In this document: positions 45,562 to 54,472 of the stretch, in pieces
How positions within the stretch are numbered: the first letter of the stretch is position 1
Layout: every line of letters begins with the position of its first letter
Origin: JANRKF01 sp964518725
GTDB lineage: Bacteria > Pseudomonadota > Alphaproteobacteria > Rickettsiales > SXRF01
DNA length: 64,000 bases
Reading direction: 5' to 3'
NCBI GenBank assembly: GCA_964518725.1
Contig: CAZFKP010000017.1
Span: 1-64,000, forward strand
The notes under the pieces: model-generated
Databases searched by the model: none
What the model was told of the DNA's origin: nothing
The model's input: the letters and a program-made list of their open reading frames with translations, nothing else
Translations under genes and position numbers: made by a program

Positions 45562-45864
45562 ATGCCGATTACCAAAGAACTTAATCATGGGACGTATCAT
45601 GTCACGCTGGATACAAGATTCAGTTTCAATGACAATGCGGAGTTCCGCGAAGTGTTGGAAAGAACGGAAGATCACGAGGTTCGGGAGCTGGTGTTTAATA
45701 TGGCGCAGGTGGATTTTGTCGATTCGGCAGCTCTTGGCATGTTGCTGCTGGCGCGTGAAACTGCCATGAAGCATGGCAAATCTATCACGATTAGCGGGGC
45801 TACTGGGCAACCCAAAAAAATGTTCGACATGGCAAAATTCGACACCATGTTCACTATACGGTGA
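45562..45864 (+). CDS. STAS-domain anti-anti-sigma-type protein
   Basis: A 100-aa protein of a single STAS domain. The core reads VFNMAQVDFVDSAALGMLLLARE, with Ser55 at the site phosphorylated in SpoIIAA/RsbV-type proteins, then HGKSITISGA and KMFDMAKFDTMF. TAGGAGTTGTT before the ATG is a good ribosome site, 8 nt after the preceding gene. The next gene encodes a matching SpoIIE-type phosphatase, so this is probably its substrate in a partner switch. Confidence 0.9.
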   Translation: MPITKELNHGTYHVTLDTRFSFNDNAEFREVLERTEDHEVRELVFNMAQVDFVDSAALGMLLLARETAMKHGKSITISGATGQPKKMFDMAKFDTMFTIR

Positions 45865-45906
45865 CTTGATTCGGTGATCATTTTTCTTTATATGAAACCA
45901 TCGGGT

Positions 45907-45922
45907 GCTTTCGGGGGAAAGC
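45907..45922. other. Perfect hairpin between STAS and phosphatase genes
   Basis: GCTTTC and GAAAGC around a GGGG loop in the 106-bp gap. No T run follows on either strand, so it is more likely an RNA processing or attenuation element than a terminator. Confidence 0.4.
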
Positions 45923-45970
45923 TAGTAAGATTATCTGTACAGTAGCATTTCCCTAAAAGAACGGAAGATT

Positions 45971-47140
45971 ATGGGTAGGCGGATCTCGCGAGAATACATC
46001 GTTACCAACAGCAAAATACTGATCGTAGATGATTCGCGGGTGCTTCGCGCGATGCTCCGCGAATTCTGCCAATCCGCTGGATTCAAACATATTGACGAAG
46101 CGGCCGATGGGAAGGAGGGGTTGAAAAAGATTTTATCCTCCCATCCCGACCTCGTGTTCATGGATATGGAGATGCCGCACATGAACGGCCTTCAGGTATG
46201 CCAGGAACTGCAGCAGCGCCACCTTCATGATAAAATGATCATTATCATGCACACCACTTTTGATGGCTCTGAGCTTAAATCTCAAGCGTTTGACGCTGGC
46301 ATTACCGATTTTGTCACCAAGCCCTTAAGTGGCAGGGAAGTAACGGCGCGCTCACTGGCGCATTTGGAACGCCACTTTCTCAACCAGCAGCGCGATGCGG
46401 ATTACCGCAGGATCCAGACGGAGTTACAAGGCGCGACGATCTTGCAGAACATCCTGTTGCCGCACGAAGAAGTGCTGGAGGGCATCCGCAACGATTCGGG
46501 GCTCGATATCGCGCATTACTATCATCCCGCCACTGAACTGGCCGGTGATTACCTGTCCGTGCGAAAGCTGGAGAGCAACAGGGTGGCCTTGATTTCTGCC
46601 GATGTATCGGGTCATGGCGTAACGGCGGCACTCTACGCCTTCTCCCTGCATACCTTGCTTGAAGACAAGGTGCTCGAATCACACCCGCCCGGTGAAGTGC
46701 TGGAGCGTTTGAACGCACAGCTCCACAGCCTGATGATGGGGGGAAACTTTGTCACGGCGTTCCTTGGGGTGGTCGATATGGATCACGGCCTGATGCACTA
46801 TGCGGCGGCGGCGGCTCCGCCACCGGTGTTGTTATCCGGGGGGAAGGCTACGTTGATTAATACGGACGGGTACTTGCTCGGAACGCTAAAACAATCAACC
46901 TATACGACACACAGCATTCCATTTACCAAGGGCGATGCGCTGGTGATTTACAGTGATGCCTTGATAGAGACGGCCAGCCCGAGAGGAGAGTTTATGTCCG
47001 AACAGGAAGTGATAGATGTCCTGTGCACCAGCAAATCCAAAGATGCAGGGGGATTGCTCAGAAACCTGATTGCTGCCTTCTACACGGGATATTCCAAGAA
47101 TCCGATTGATGATTTGTCTATGCTTGTTTGTAAGGCATAG
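45971..47140 (+). CDS. REC-SpoIIE (RsbU-type) response regulator phosphatase
   Basis: A 389-aa protein. Residues 13-130 are a receiver with D20-D21 and phosphoacceptor D65 in LVFMDMEMPHMNG; a short coiled coil joins it to a PP2C-type phosphatase domain with the metal-site motifs ELAGDYLSV, ISADVSGHGVTAAL, VIYSDALIE and NPIDDLSML. All acidic residues for metal binding are present. It should dephosphorylate a STAS protein, most simply its neighbour at 45562, when its receiver is phosphorylated. No anti-sigma kinase of the RsbW type is in the window. Confidence 0.92.
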   Translation: MGRRISREYIVTNSKILIVDDSRVLRAMLREFCQSAGFKHIDEAADGKEGLKKILSSHPDLVFMDMEMPHMNGLQVCQELQQRHLHDKMIIIMHTTFDGSELKSQAFDAGITDFVTKPLSGREVTARSLAHLERHFLNQQRDADYRRIQTELQGATILQNILLPHEEVLEGIRNDSGLDIAHYYHPATELAGDYLSVRKLESNRVALISADVSGHGVTAALYAFSLHTLLEDKVLESHPPGEVLERLNAQLHSLMMGGNFVTAFLGVVDMDHGLMHYAAAAAPPPVLLSGGKATLINTDGYLLGTLKQSTYTTHSIPFTKGDALVIYSDALIETASPRGEFMSEQEVIDVLCTSKSKDAGGLLRNLIAAFYTGYSKNPIDDLSMLVCKA

Positions 47141-47522
47141 CTACGCCAACCCGGGCATAGACCTGTGTCAGCACGGTCACAAACTGTTCATGGCTTATGG
47201 GTTTGGGGAAATGGCAGTTCGCGCCGATACGTAACGCCTCATCGACATCCATCCTGTCCATCGAGGAAGAGCAGAAGAGCACGAAAGGCTTATCCCCATC
47301 CGGCATTTTTCTTAATTCTTTCAGAAAGGCAATGCCATCCATCTCCGGCATATACCCATCAAGGAGTATGAGGTTGGGCAGGGGGTTTTCACGGCAATAT
47401 GCAAGCGCCTGTTTCCCATCAGTGCAAACTTCCGGCTTCAAACCAAATTTTTGCATTTGGTTCTGCATAATCATCCAGTTCACCGGATTGTCTTCAACGA
47501 TTAGGCAGCTTATCACAACCAT
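47118..47522 (-). CDS. Single-domain response regulator
   Basis: A 134-aa receiver domain alone. It has the acidic pair in CLIVEDNPVN, phosphoacceptor D55 in ILLDGYMPEMDG, a serine switch (LFCSSS) and the lysine in HFPKPIS. There is no output domain, so it acts by phosphotransfer or by protein contacts. The 3' ends of this gene and the phosphatase gene overlap by 23 nt. It is 85 bp downstream of the hybrid kinase on the same strand and may be its partner. Confidence 0.9.
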   Translation of the reverse strand: MVVISCLIVEDNPVNWMIMQNQMQKFGLKPEVCTDGKQALAYCRENPLPNLILLDGYMPEMDGIAFLKELRKMPDGDKPFVLFCSSSMDRMDVDEALRIGANCHFPKPISHEQFVTVLTQVYARVGVAMPYKQA

Positions 47523-47607
47523 ACCCTACATGCGTGTTGATGTCGGGTAGCGTAACACTTCTGTGGTTATTAAACAATAATAATATACGCCTTTTGGTTG
47601 TTTAAGA

Positions 47608-50600
47608 TTAGGTGGTATGTCCGAAAAACCTTTCCACGCGGCGCGTTTCCATTTTTATGGCCGTGAGCATTTCCAGTTTGCGGGATGCGTCATCTTCAAA
47701 ATGCATTTCCGCACGTTTGCACAGATGGTGCAGCTTCATTGCGCCCAGGTTTCCGGATGAGCCTTTAAAGCGGTGGGCTGCTGATTTCCATTGTTCGAAT
47801 TGATCTAGGGATTGACTGTTTTCGAGAATATCAATCATCTGCTGCGCCTGTTCGATGAATAATGCAGCCAGGGATTTTTCTTCTTCCGGGTCGCCATCGG
47901 TGAACAGGCGAAGCTGCTCCGTATCGACTGGGGATTCCTGTGTTGTTTCCGCTGCCTTTGTCGATGCGGTAATGATGGCACGTTGATCTTCCAGCACAAA
48001 CATCGTCTGCAGGATAGCACGTAGGTGCTCGGCACGGAGCGGCTTGCTGATGTAATCGTCCATGCCGGATTTTAGGCATTTCTCACGGTCGCCCATCATG
48101 GCGTTGGCGGTCATAGCGATGATCGGCGTGTGCATCGGGGTGCTTTCTTCGAGGTCGCGTATTTTCTTGGTGGTCTGGTATCCGTCCATTTCCGGCATCT
48201 GGCAGTCCATGAAAATCACATCGTACGGTTCGCTGCGGTATTTCACAATCGCTTCTGCACCATTCTCGGCAAGGTCGATGTGGGTAAAGCCGAATTTTCT
48301 GAGCAGTTTCTGGGCGAATACCTGATTAACCTGGTAATCTTCCACCAGCAGCGCCTTCGCATTTGCGATGGGGATGCGATGGGCACTGACCCTATTATGG
48401 GCTTTTATATGGTGTGTTATTTTGGCCAGCGCGCTGGCATCGGCTTTCACCATGGGGATTGATATCCAGAAGGTGGATCCTTTGCCCTCGGCGCTTTCAA
48501 CGCCGATGGTGCCGCCCATCATGGTTACCAGTTGCTTGCTGATGGCAAGACCGAGTCCGGTGCCACCATATTTGCGGGTGACGGAGGCATCGGCCTGTGT
48601 GAATTTATCGAAGATAGCATCGAGCTTATCCGGCGCGATGCCCATCCCGGTATCTTCGACGCGGATGTGCAGCAGCGTGCTATCCTCTTGTTCAATGGTG
48701 GACGCACTCAGCTGTACGTAACCTTTCTCAGTGAATTTAATGGCGTTGCCGACCAGGTTGGTGATGATCTGGCGCATCCTTCCCGGATCGCCCATAATGC
48801 AGGCAGGAATCGTGTCGCTCACTTCCACCAGCAGGCCGATATGTTTTTTGTCGGCGTTTGGAACCAGGAGCTGCACGGTTTTCTGGAACGTGTCGGCTGG
48901 GTCATAAGGGATATGCTCCAGCACCAGTGCCCCAGCCTCGATTTTTGAGAAATCGAGGATATCGTTTAGCAGTACCAGCAATCCCTCGCCCGAGCTGTTA
49001 ATCGTTGATACGAACTCACGTTGTTCAATGGATAGCTCGGTCTCAGCCAGCAGGTGCGCCATGCCCAGCACGCCGTTCATCGGGGTGCGAAGCTCGTGAC
49101 TCATGTTGGCCAGGAAGTCGCTTTTGGCGATATTCGCCGCTTCGGCTTTTTCAAGGCTATCCTGCAAATCGCGGGCAGCAGCTTCTGATTTCAGGTTGGC
49201 GCGTTTTAATTGCACCATCATCATCTGGTACTCATGTTCGGAGCGTTTACGGGCGGTGATGTCATGTTCAATGGCGGCAAAGTGCGTGATGGCGCCCTCG
49301 GTATTCTTGACCGGAACGATACTGACATCGAGCCAATAGGGCGTTCCATTCTTATGGTAGTTGAGAAGCTCGCCGCGGAAAGCCTCTCCTTTGCTCAGGG
49401 CGGATTTAATGTCGTCGAGCGTTTCGCGCTTGGTGAATTCACCTTGCAGGAAGCGTGGCGATTTGCCGATTGCCTCTTCGGCGCTATAGCCGGATATTTC
49501 GGTGAATGCTTTGTTGACATAAATAATTTCCGGCCCCGGATTGTCCAGCGCAGGTTTGGTAATAATAATCGCGTCATTAGCGCTCGTAATCACTGTTTCA
49601 AGCAAGGTGGCGCGTTCTTTGAAATTAGCGCGTTCAATCACCTGTCCAAGCTGTTTGCCGATATTGGCCATCACACCGAGCAGGCGCTCGCTCGGAATTT
49701 TTGCTTCCGGAGAATAGAATTCCAGCACAGCAACCGCCTTGCGATTGACCAGAACCGGGAAGGCAAATGCAGCCTTGAGGCCTGCGTCCTGCGCGGCGTC
49801 TTTCCGCATGTAGACGCTCGAATGTGCCACATCGAGGATCCACATCGGCGTGGCATCGGACATAACTTCGCCGATAAACCCCTGGCCGGAAGCGAAGGAC
49901 AGCTGTTCCGAGGCGCGTTTAAAATTGGCCGTACGTTGCGGATCGGCCACATGCCAGACATCGACACTGGTGAGCGCCTTTTTTTCTTCCGAATAGAGGT
50001 AGGCATGTCCCACCGTCCAGCCGGTATAGTCGCAGATGTTATCAATGGCGATTTGCATCCCATCCACAATCGACTCGGTTTCATTGGCCGCAGATGCAAC
50101 GTTTTGCTGGATTTGTGTCAGCATGATGGCACGCGACAGGTTTCTGAGCATTGGGCGGAATACAATCCACCATAATCCGAACGTCACCATAAGTGAACCG
50201 GCAAAGAGCAGGGTGGATGATTTATGGATAAAATTCAGGTCACGGATGCTGGTGTCCTGATAGCTTGTAACTGCTTTATCCAAGCTCGCCAATATCGGTT
50301 GCTTTGATTCGGCAAGCAAGATGTGAAGATAAGGATTGTCCGCATTGAGCTCGTCGTCTGGTGTTGCCATCAGTGCTTCGGCGGCTTCAAGGTAATGCGC
50401 TATCTGGAGGTTCAGGGAAAGCGGTTTGTCAAAATACATGGCTTTCAGCTGTGGGCTGCCGAGGGTTACTTTACCAATGTGGCTTTCTGGGTCGATCAGC
50501 ATGGTATGGATGTCGCGCATCCTGGTCACGGCAGCGGAGAGGTTCTTCCTTGCCTCTTCGCGTTGCTGTGGTGTTTCGGCATCAGATAACAGTTCTGCCC

Positions 50601-50775
50601 ACAGTGCAATACGTTGGGAAAGCATGCGTTGCCTGCCGCTTTCGTTCATCATCAGTGCGGTATGATCCTGGCTTTCCATATAGTGCGAAAGCAGGGTGAA
50701 GTTTGCGCCGACGATAATCGCGATCAACGCCAGCGCGGCAAGGAACATCCGGGTGATGGTGGTGGTATCATGCAT
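47608..50775 (-). CDS. Hybrid sensor histidine kinase (PilJ-GAF-PAS-HK-REC-HPt)
   Basis: A 1055-aa membrane kinase. TM1 (9-31), a periplasmic PilJ-type helical sensor with NESGRQRMLSQR (44-55), TM2 (188-207), GAF (about 235-385), PAS (395-508; GKSPRFLQG resembles LOV but lacks the photoactive Cys), a helical linker, HisKA with H560 in NMSHELRTPMNG, HATPase (NLVGNAIKFTEKG, DTGMGI, GGTGLGLAIS), REC (about 820-935, VIFMDCQMPEMDG) and a C-terminal HPt (AAHRFKGSSGNLG). It is a full phosphorelay in one chain. The start overlaps the next upstream gene by 8 nt. Confidence 0.93.
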   Translation of the reverse strand: MHDTTTITRMFLAALALIAIIVGANFTLLSHYMESQDHTALMMNESGRQRMLSQRIALWAELLSDAETPQQREEARKNLSAAVTRMRDIHTMLIDPESHIGKVTLGSPQLKAMYFDKPLSLNLQIAHYLEAAEALMATPDDELNADNPYLHILLAESKQPILASLDKAVTSYQDTSIRDLNFIHKSSTLLFAGSLMVTFGLWWIVFRPMLRNLSRAIMLTQIQQNVASAANETESIVDGMQIAIDNICDYTGWTVGHAYLYSEEKKALTSVDVWHVADPQRTANFKRASEQLSFASGQGFIGEVMSDATPMWILDVAHSSVYMRKDAAQDAGLKAAFAFPVLVNRKAVAVLEFYSPEAKIPSERLLGVMANIGKQLGQVIERANFKERATLLETVITSANDAIIITKPALDNPGPEIIYVNKAFTEISGYSAEEAIGKSPRFLQGEFTKRETLDDIKSALSKGEAFRGELLNYHKNGTPYWLDVSIVPVKNTEGAITHFAAIEHDITARKRSEHEYQMMMVQLKRANLKSEAAARDLQDSLEKAEAANIAKSDFLANMSHELRTPMNGVLGMAHLLAETELSIEQREFVSTINSSGEGLLVLLNDILDFSKIEAGALVLEHIPYDPADTFQKTVQLLVPNADKKHIGLLVEVSDTIPACIMGDPGRMRQIITNLVGNAIKFTEKGYVQLSASTIEQEDSTLLHIRVEDTGMGIAPDKLDAIFDKFTQADASVTRKYGGTGLGLAISKQLVTMMGGTIGVESAEGKGSTFWISIPMVKADASALAKITHHIKAHNRVSAHRIPIANAKALLVEDYQVNQVFAQKLLRKFGFTHIDLAENGAEAIVKYRSEPYDVIFMDCQMPEMDGYQTTKKIRDLEESTPMHTPIIAMTANAMMGDREKCLKSGMDDYISKPLRAEHLRAILQTMFVLEDQRAIITASTKAAETTQESPVDTEQLRLFTDGDPEEEKSLAALFIEQAQQMIDILENSQSLDQFEQWKSAAHRFKGSSGNLGAMKLHHLCKRAEMHFEDDASRKLEMLTAIKMETRRVERFFGHTT

Positions 50776-51619
50776 AATGGTTGGCCTGGTGCGAGGTTTT
50801 CAGGTGATGCAACTGGCTGTCTTGAATATAACGGTGCAGCTTGTCTTTTTTGAAGGGCTTGGCGACAAATCCCGCAGCGCCGGCGCCGAGTGCCTTGGTG
50901 ATATTATCGAGGTAGCTGTTGCCACTAAACATGACGACATACGCTTCCGGGTCGCATTCCAGTATCTGCTTCAGGGCAGCGAAACCGCTAATGCCGGGAA
51001 GGCCGATATCGAGGAACACTACATCCGGTGCATAGAGCAGGTAATTGGCAACGGCTTCCTCGGCATCGCAGGCGCTCACTATTGCGTAGTTCGCTTTGAA
51101 GGCGGTGGCAATGATCTGCCGGGTTAGTGGGTCGTCATCCACCACCAGGACATATTGTGGCTGACGGGATTTTCGCAGCGATTTTGCGGTGGCAAACACG
51201 TCGGTCAGCAAGTCAATCTCGCCAAAATCGGCTGTTTCGCTGATGGCGGCGACTTTTGGGATAGTGTGGCCGATTTTATCCAGTAGTAACGCTCTCAGTA
51301 CGCGCCAGTCTTCGGCGGCGTTATAGAGGGTTGTGGAGGTATCTTCTTTGGGCATTAGGGTGATAGCAAGCGTTTCCAGTGCCAGCGCATCCATGGTGCG
51401 GCTCACCAGCAGAATATCGCGGTCGGTACAAAGAACGATATCGCAATCGAGCGCGGCGCATTCTTCCTTTACCGAGGCAATATGCTGGTGATCCCGTGAG
51501 GGTTCGCCCTGTGGTTGGATATGCAGGCAGCGCCATGCCTCCAGGCTTGTCGGGCTTTTGCCCAAAGAGATGGCAAGGGCGTGTAAATAATGTTCCGTGT
51601 GTTCGGTATATAGTCGCAT
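50768..51619 (-). CDS. C-terminal-receiver response regulator, paralogue 1
   Basis: A 283-aa protein with a receiver at the C-terminus (about 160-280: VLVVDDDPLTRQ, VVFLDIGLPGISG, FVAKPF). The 150-residue N-terminal domain is not recognised; it contains DRDILLVSRTMDALALETL. The ATG at 51619 is chosen because AGGAGA lies 4 nt upstream; an earlier ATG would place this site inside the gene. It shares layout and length with the next gene (51634-52494) and precedes the hybrid kinase, to which it may receive or pass phosphate. Confidence 0.8.
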   Translation of the reverse strand: MRLYTEHTEHYLHALAISLGKSPTSLEAWRCLHIQPQGEPSRDHQHIASVKEECAALDCDIVLCTDRDILLVSRTMDALALETLAITLMPKEDTSTTLYNAAEDWRVLRALLLDKIGHTIPKVAAISETADFGEIDLLTDVFATAKSLRKSRQPQYVLVVDDDPLTRQIIATAFKANYAIVSACDAEEAVANYLLYAPDVVFLDIGLPGISGFAALKQILECDPEAYVVMFSGNSYLDNITKALGAGAAGFVAKPFKKDKLHRYIQDSQLHHLKTSHQANHYA

Positions 51620-51633
51620 AACGTCTCCTTGCA

Positions 51634-52494
51634 TTAGTGAATGGTGGGGCAGCGTTCGATGTATTGGAATATCCTGTCGCGGTTGAATGGCTTGGCAATA
51701 AAGCCTTTGGCGCCGTGCTGCATGGCCTGGGTGATGTTCTCCCGGTCGGCGTTGCCACTAATCATGATGACGTATGCCGCCGGGTCAAGCTTGAGGATTT
51801 TCTCAAGCAGTTCATGCCCGGTCACATCCGGCAAGTTGATGTCGAGGAACAGCAGGTCGGGTGCCAACCGCGAGTAGGTGGCAAGCGCTTCTTCTGCTGA
51901 ATGTAATGCGGTTAGTGCGTATTTCTTTTCTAGCACTTTTTCTACCAGGCGGCTGGAGAATACATCATCCTCGATGATCATGAATTCCGGTGCAGCCCTG
52001 CTATTGCGCTTAGTTGCGATCTCCTCAGCGGTGCTGTTCACGGCGCTGTTCAGTATGTTCTTGCGCTTGCGTGCCAGTGCTTCTTCCTCCAGTTGCTTTG
52101 CCCGTGCCTCTGCAAGCTTGCGTTTCTTATCCAGCTTGTTTTCAAGCATGTGCAGGATGGTGTTGATGTGAAGCGAGAGTTCGTTGAAGCTTACAAAATC
52201 ATCGCTTACAGGAAGTTTGGCGTAGGCAGCGACATCCAGCAGGAATGCCTTGGCGTCCTTGACGGCAATGGTTGGTGCGAGAATGAATATGTCTCCATCC
52301 TCGCATAAGAATATTTGCGGGTTCGCAGTGTCAATATGCTGGCGGGCGGCGTCGATAACTTTTTGTTTAATCCCTTCGATTGGAGGGTGCTTGGCTAATT
52401 TAAAATAAACATAGCGTGCGGCATCAGGTTCATCACACCACGCTTCCAGCGCTTTGATAAGTTTGGCATCGGTTTGTTCGTCGATGATAATCAT
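51634..52494 (-). CDS. C-terminal-receiver response regulator, paralogue 2
   Basis: A 286-aa protein with the same plan: an N-terminal unknown domain (with EDGDIFILAPTIAVKDAKAFL, like DRDILLVSRTMDALALETL in paralogue 1), a charged coiled-coil stretch (KLDKKRKLAEARAKQLEEEALARKRK in parts), and a C-terminal receiver (FMIIEDDVFSSR, LLFLDINLPDVTG, FIAKPF). The start at 52494 follows AGGAGG at a somewhat long 13 nt and gives a length equal to the paralogue; a longer frame to 52563 has no ribosome site. It is divergent from the NtrC-like gene. Confidence 0.8.
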   Translation of the reverse strand: MIIIDEQTDAKLIKALEAWCDEPDAARYVYFKLAKHPPIEGIKQKVIDAARQHIDTANPQIFLCEDGDIFILAPTIAVKDAKAFLLDVAAYAKLPVSDDFVSFNELSLHINTILHMLENKLDKKRKLAEARAKQLEEEALARKRKNILNSAVNSTAEEIATKRNSRAAPEFMIIEDDVFSSRLVEKVLEKKYALTALHSAEEALATYSRLAPDLLFLDINLPDVTGHELLEKILKLDPAAYVIMISGNADRENITQAMQHGAKGFIAKPFNRDRIFQYIERCPTIH

Positions 52495-52591
52495 CAGTTG
52501 TTGTTTTCCTCCTGTTGATACTAGTGCATTCCTTGTGCCAAAGTCATAATTCATATATTTCAATGTATTGCGTTGCTGTTTGTGGCAATAT

Positions 52592-52643
52592 TTCTCAAAA
52601 TAACGTTCGATATTGAGAAAAATATATGCTATATTCTCAATAT
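52592..52643. promoter_or_regulatory. Palindromic operator-like site
   Basis: Perfect 10-bp arms ATATTGAGAA (52610-52619) and TTCTCAATAT (52634-52643) around a 14-nt AT-rich spacer, with a third half-site TTCTCAA at 52592-52598. It lies in the 168-bp divergent promoter region, 20 bp before the NtrC-like ATG, and would suit a dimeric regulator. Confidence 0.65.
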
Positions 52644-52662
52644 AGAACTAATTGGGAGTGAT

Positions 52663-54057
52663 ATGCAGACCATCCTCATTGCAGAAGACGATACGGTTCA
52701 GTGCAAAATGCTGAGCTTGCTGCTTACCAAAAGACTTGGTTATGCGGTGATTGAAACACGCAACGGCAAGGAAGCAGTCGAGCGCGTGCGGGCAAGCAAT
52801 GTTGGAGATATCAGCGCGGTGCTGCTTGATATCTCCATGCCGGTGATGGATGGCTTTGCCGCTCTGAGAGCGATTCGCACCTACCGTGCGGATTTGCCGG
52901 TGATTATGCTGACCGGCACCGACGATGCGGCAACCGCCGTCAAGGCGATCAAGCAGGGGGCGAATGATTTTATCGCCAAGCCTGCCGATCCGGCGCATTT
53001 GGGGGTGGCATTGGCGAACGCCATTCGTTTGTCTGCACTCACGCACGAGCTTGCATTGATGAAGCGTGACAAGGAGGGCGCACTTACTTTCCTGGATCTG
53101 GTAGGGCACGATAACGGCCTTGCGGATGCGGTTTCTTATGGGCGCAGAGCTGCGGCGTCGGACGTTCCGGTGTTGATCAATGGTGAAACCGGTGTCGGTA
53201 AAGAGCTGTTTGCGCGTGCAATCCATGGTGAAAGCAAGCGTGTTGGTGCGCCATTCATCGCCATTAACTGCGGGGCGATTCCGGAGAATCTAGTGGAAAG
53301 CACGTTGTTTGGCCATGAGCGCGGGGCGTTCACGGGTGCGACCACGCGTACAATCGGGAAATTCCGTGAAGCCGAAGGCGGCACGATCTTCCTTGATGAG
53401 GTTGGTGAGTTGCCACTTGAAGCACAGGTCAAGCTGCTGCGGGTGTTGCAGCAGAAAGAAGTCGAGCCAGTGGGGGCGGGTAGGCCGGTGAAAATCAATG
53501 TGAGGTTGCTTTCCGCTACCAACCGCGATCTGGCGAGGGACGTGCAGGCCGGACGTTTCCGGGAGGATCTCTTTTTCCGGCTGAACGTGCTGCCGGTTAC
53601 GGTGCCGCCGCTGCGTGAACGCAAGGAGGATATTTTGTCGCTGGCCGAGTATTTTATCCGCCGTTTAAGTGCTGCGGAGGGGCTTGCCACGAAACCTCTG
53701 AGCAAGGATGCGGAGTTTTATCTCATGCAATCCTATTGGGGTGGCAATGTGCGCGAGCTGGAAAATGTTATCCATCGTGTGTTGGTGCTGACCGAATCGG
53801 ACATCATCGATCGCGCTGCTTTGGCGCAGCTTCACACAGTTCCTGCACAGGTGCCTCTGATAGAGCGTCGTGCGTTGCCGGAGATGTCTATTGGGTTACG
53901 CCATCCCGATGGTATGTTTAAAACCATGTCAGAGATCGAGCAGGAATCGTTGCAGATGGCGCTGGCGCATTTCGAGCAAAACGTTACGCGGGCGGCAGAT
54001 GCGCTTGGCATTGCTAAATCGACGTTCTATCGGAAAATAAAAGATGCAATTCGGTAG
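52663..54057 (+). CDS. NtrC-family sigma-54-dependent response regulator
   Basis: A 464-aa activator of sigma-54 RNA polymerase. Receiver with D9-D10 and D56 in VLLDISMPVMDG; AAA+ domain with Walker A GETGVGKE (174-181), the sigma-54 contact loop GAFTGA (221-226), Walker B GGTIFLDEVGE and the R-finger region; C-terminal Fis-type helix-turn-helix (NVTRAADALGIAKSTFYRKI). All motifs are intact. The ATG at 52663 follows GGGAGTGAT. Control of flagellar or surface genes is likely from context, but targets are not visible. Confidence 0.94.
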   Translation: MQTILIAEDDTVQCKMLSLLLTKRLGYAVIETRNGKEAVERVRASNVGDISAVLLDISMPVMDGFAALRAIRTYRADLPVIMLTGTDDAATAVKAIKQGANDFIAKPADPAHLGVALANAIRLSALTHELALMKRDKEGALTFLDLVGHDNGLADAVSYGRRAAASDVPVLINGETGVGKELFARAIHGESKRVGAPFIAINCGAIPENLVESTLFGHERGAFTGATTRTIGKFREAEGGTIFLDEVGELPLEAQVKLLRVLQQKEVEPVGAGRPVKINVRLLSATNRDLARDVQAGRFREDLFFRLNVLPVTVPPLRERKEDILSLAEYFIRRLSAAEGLATKPLSKDAEFYLMQSYWGGNVRELENVIHRVLVLTESDIIDRAALAQLHTVPAQVPLIERRALPEMSIGLRHPDGMFKTMSEIEQESLQMALAHFEQNVTRAADALGIAKSTFYRKIKDAIR

Positions 54058-54100
54058 TATATAGTCTATTTTCCTCCCGTATTAATGGAGGAGAATGGTG

Positions 54101-54469
54101 ATGCCAGCAAGTTTGTATGAGCGTATCGGCGGTGAGTCGGCAGTACGTGCCACCGTGATTAAGATGTATGAGAAAATTCTGGACGATGATGAGTTGGCGC
54201 CATTTTTTGAGAATAGCGATGTGGAGAAGCTGCGCTTAAGCCAGATGGCTTTTGTGAGCTATGCGTTCGGTGGACTCAACCATTATTCAGGCAAGGGCAT
54301 GCGTGCGGCGCATAAGGAAGCTGTCGAGCAGGGGCTTGCCGACCGGCACTTTGACCGTGTGGCCTCCCATCTGAAATCGGCAATGGAGGAGTTGAATGTT
54401 CCTGCCGATCTCATTTCGGAAGCGCTGGCGATTGTCGGAAGTACCCGCAACGACGTGCTGAATAAATAA
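54101..54469 (+). CDS. Truncated hemoglobin (group I)
   Basis: A 122-aa 2-on-2 globin. It begins SLYERIGGESAVRATVIKMYEKIL, typical of trHbN; the proximal histidine is in AAHKEAVEQG, and the distal region includes PFFENSDVEKLRLSQMAFVSYAFGG. Such proteins bind O2 and NO, often protecting respiration from NO. The ATG at 54101 is preceded by GGAGGAGA at good spacing; an ATG 6 nt earlier is too close. It follows the NtrC-like gene by 43 nt and may be cotranscribed with it. Confidence 0.93.
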   Translation: MPASLYERIGGESAVRATVIKMYEKILDDDELAPFFENSDVEKLRLSQMAFVSYAFGGLNHYSGKGMRAAHKEAVEQGLADRHFDRVASHLKSAMEELNVPADLISEALAIVGSTRNDVLNK

Positions 54470-54472
54470 TAG

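Noticed and set aside
49400..49500. Photoactive LOV domain in the hybrid kinase
   Set aside because: The key cysteine of the GRNCRFLQ-type loop is replaced (GKSPRFLQ).
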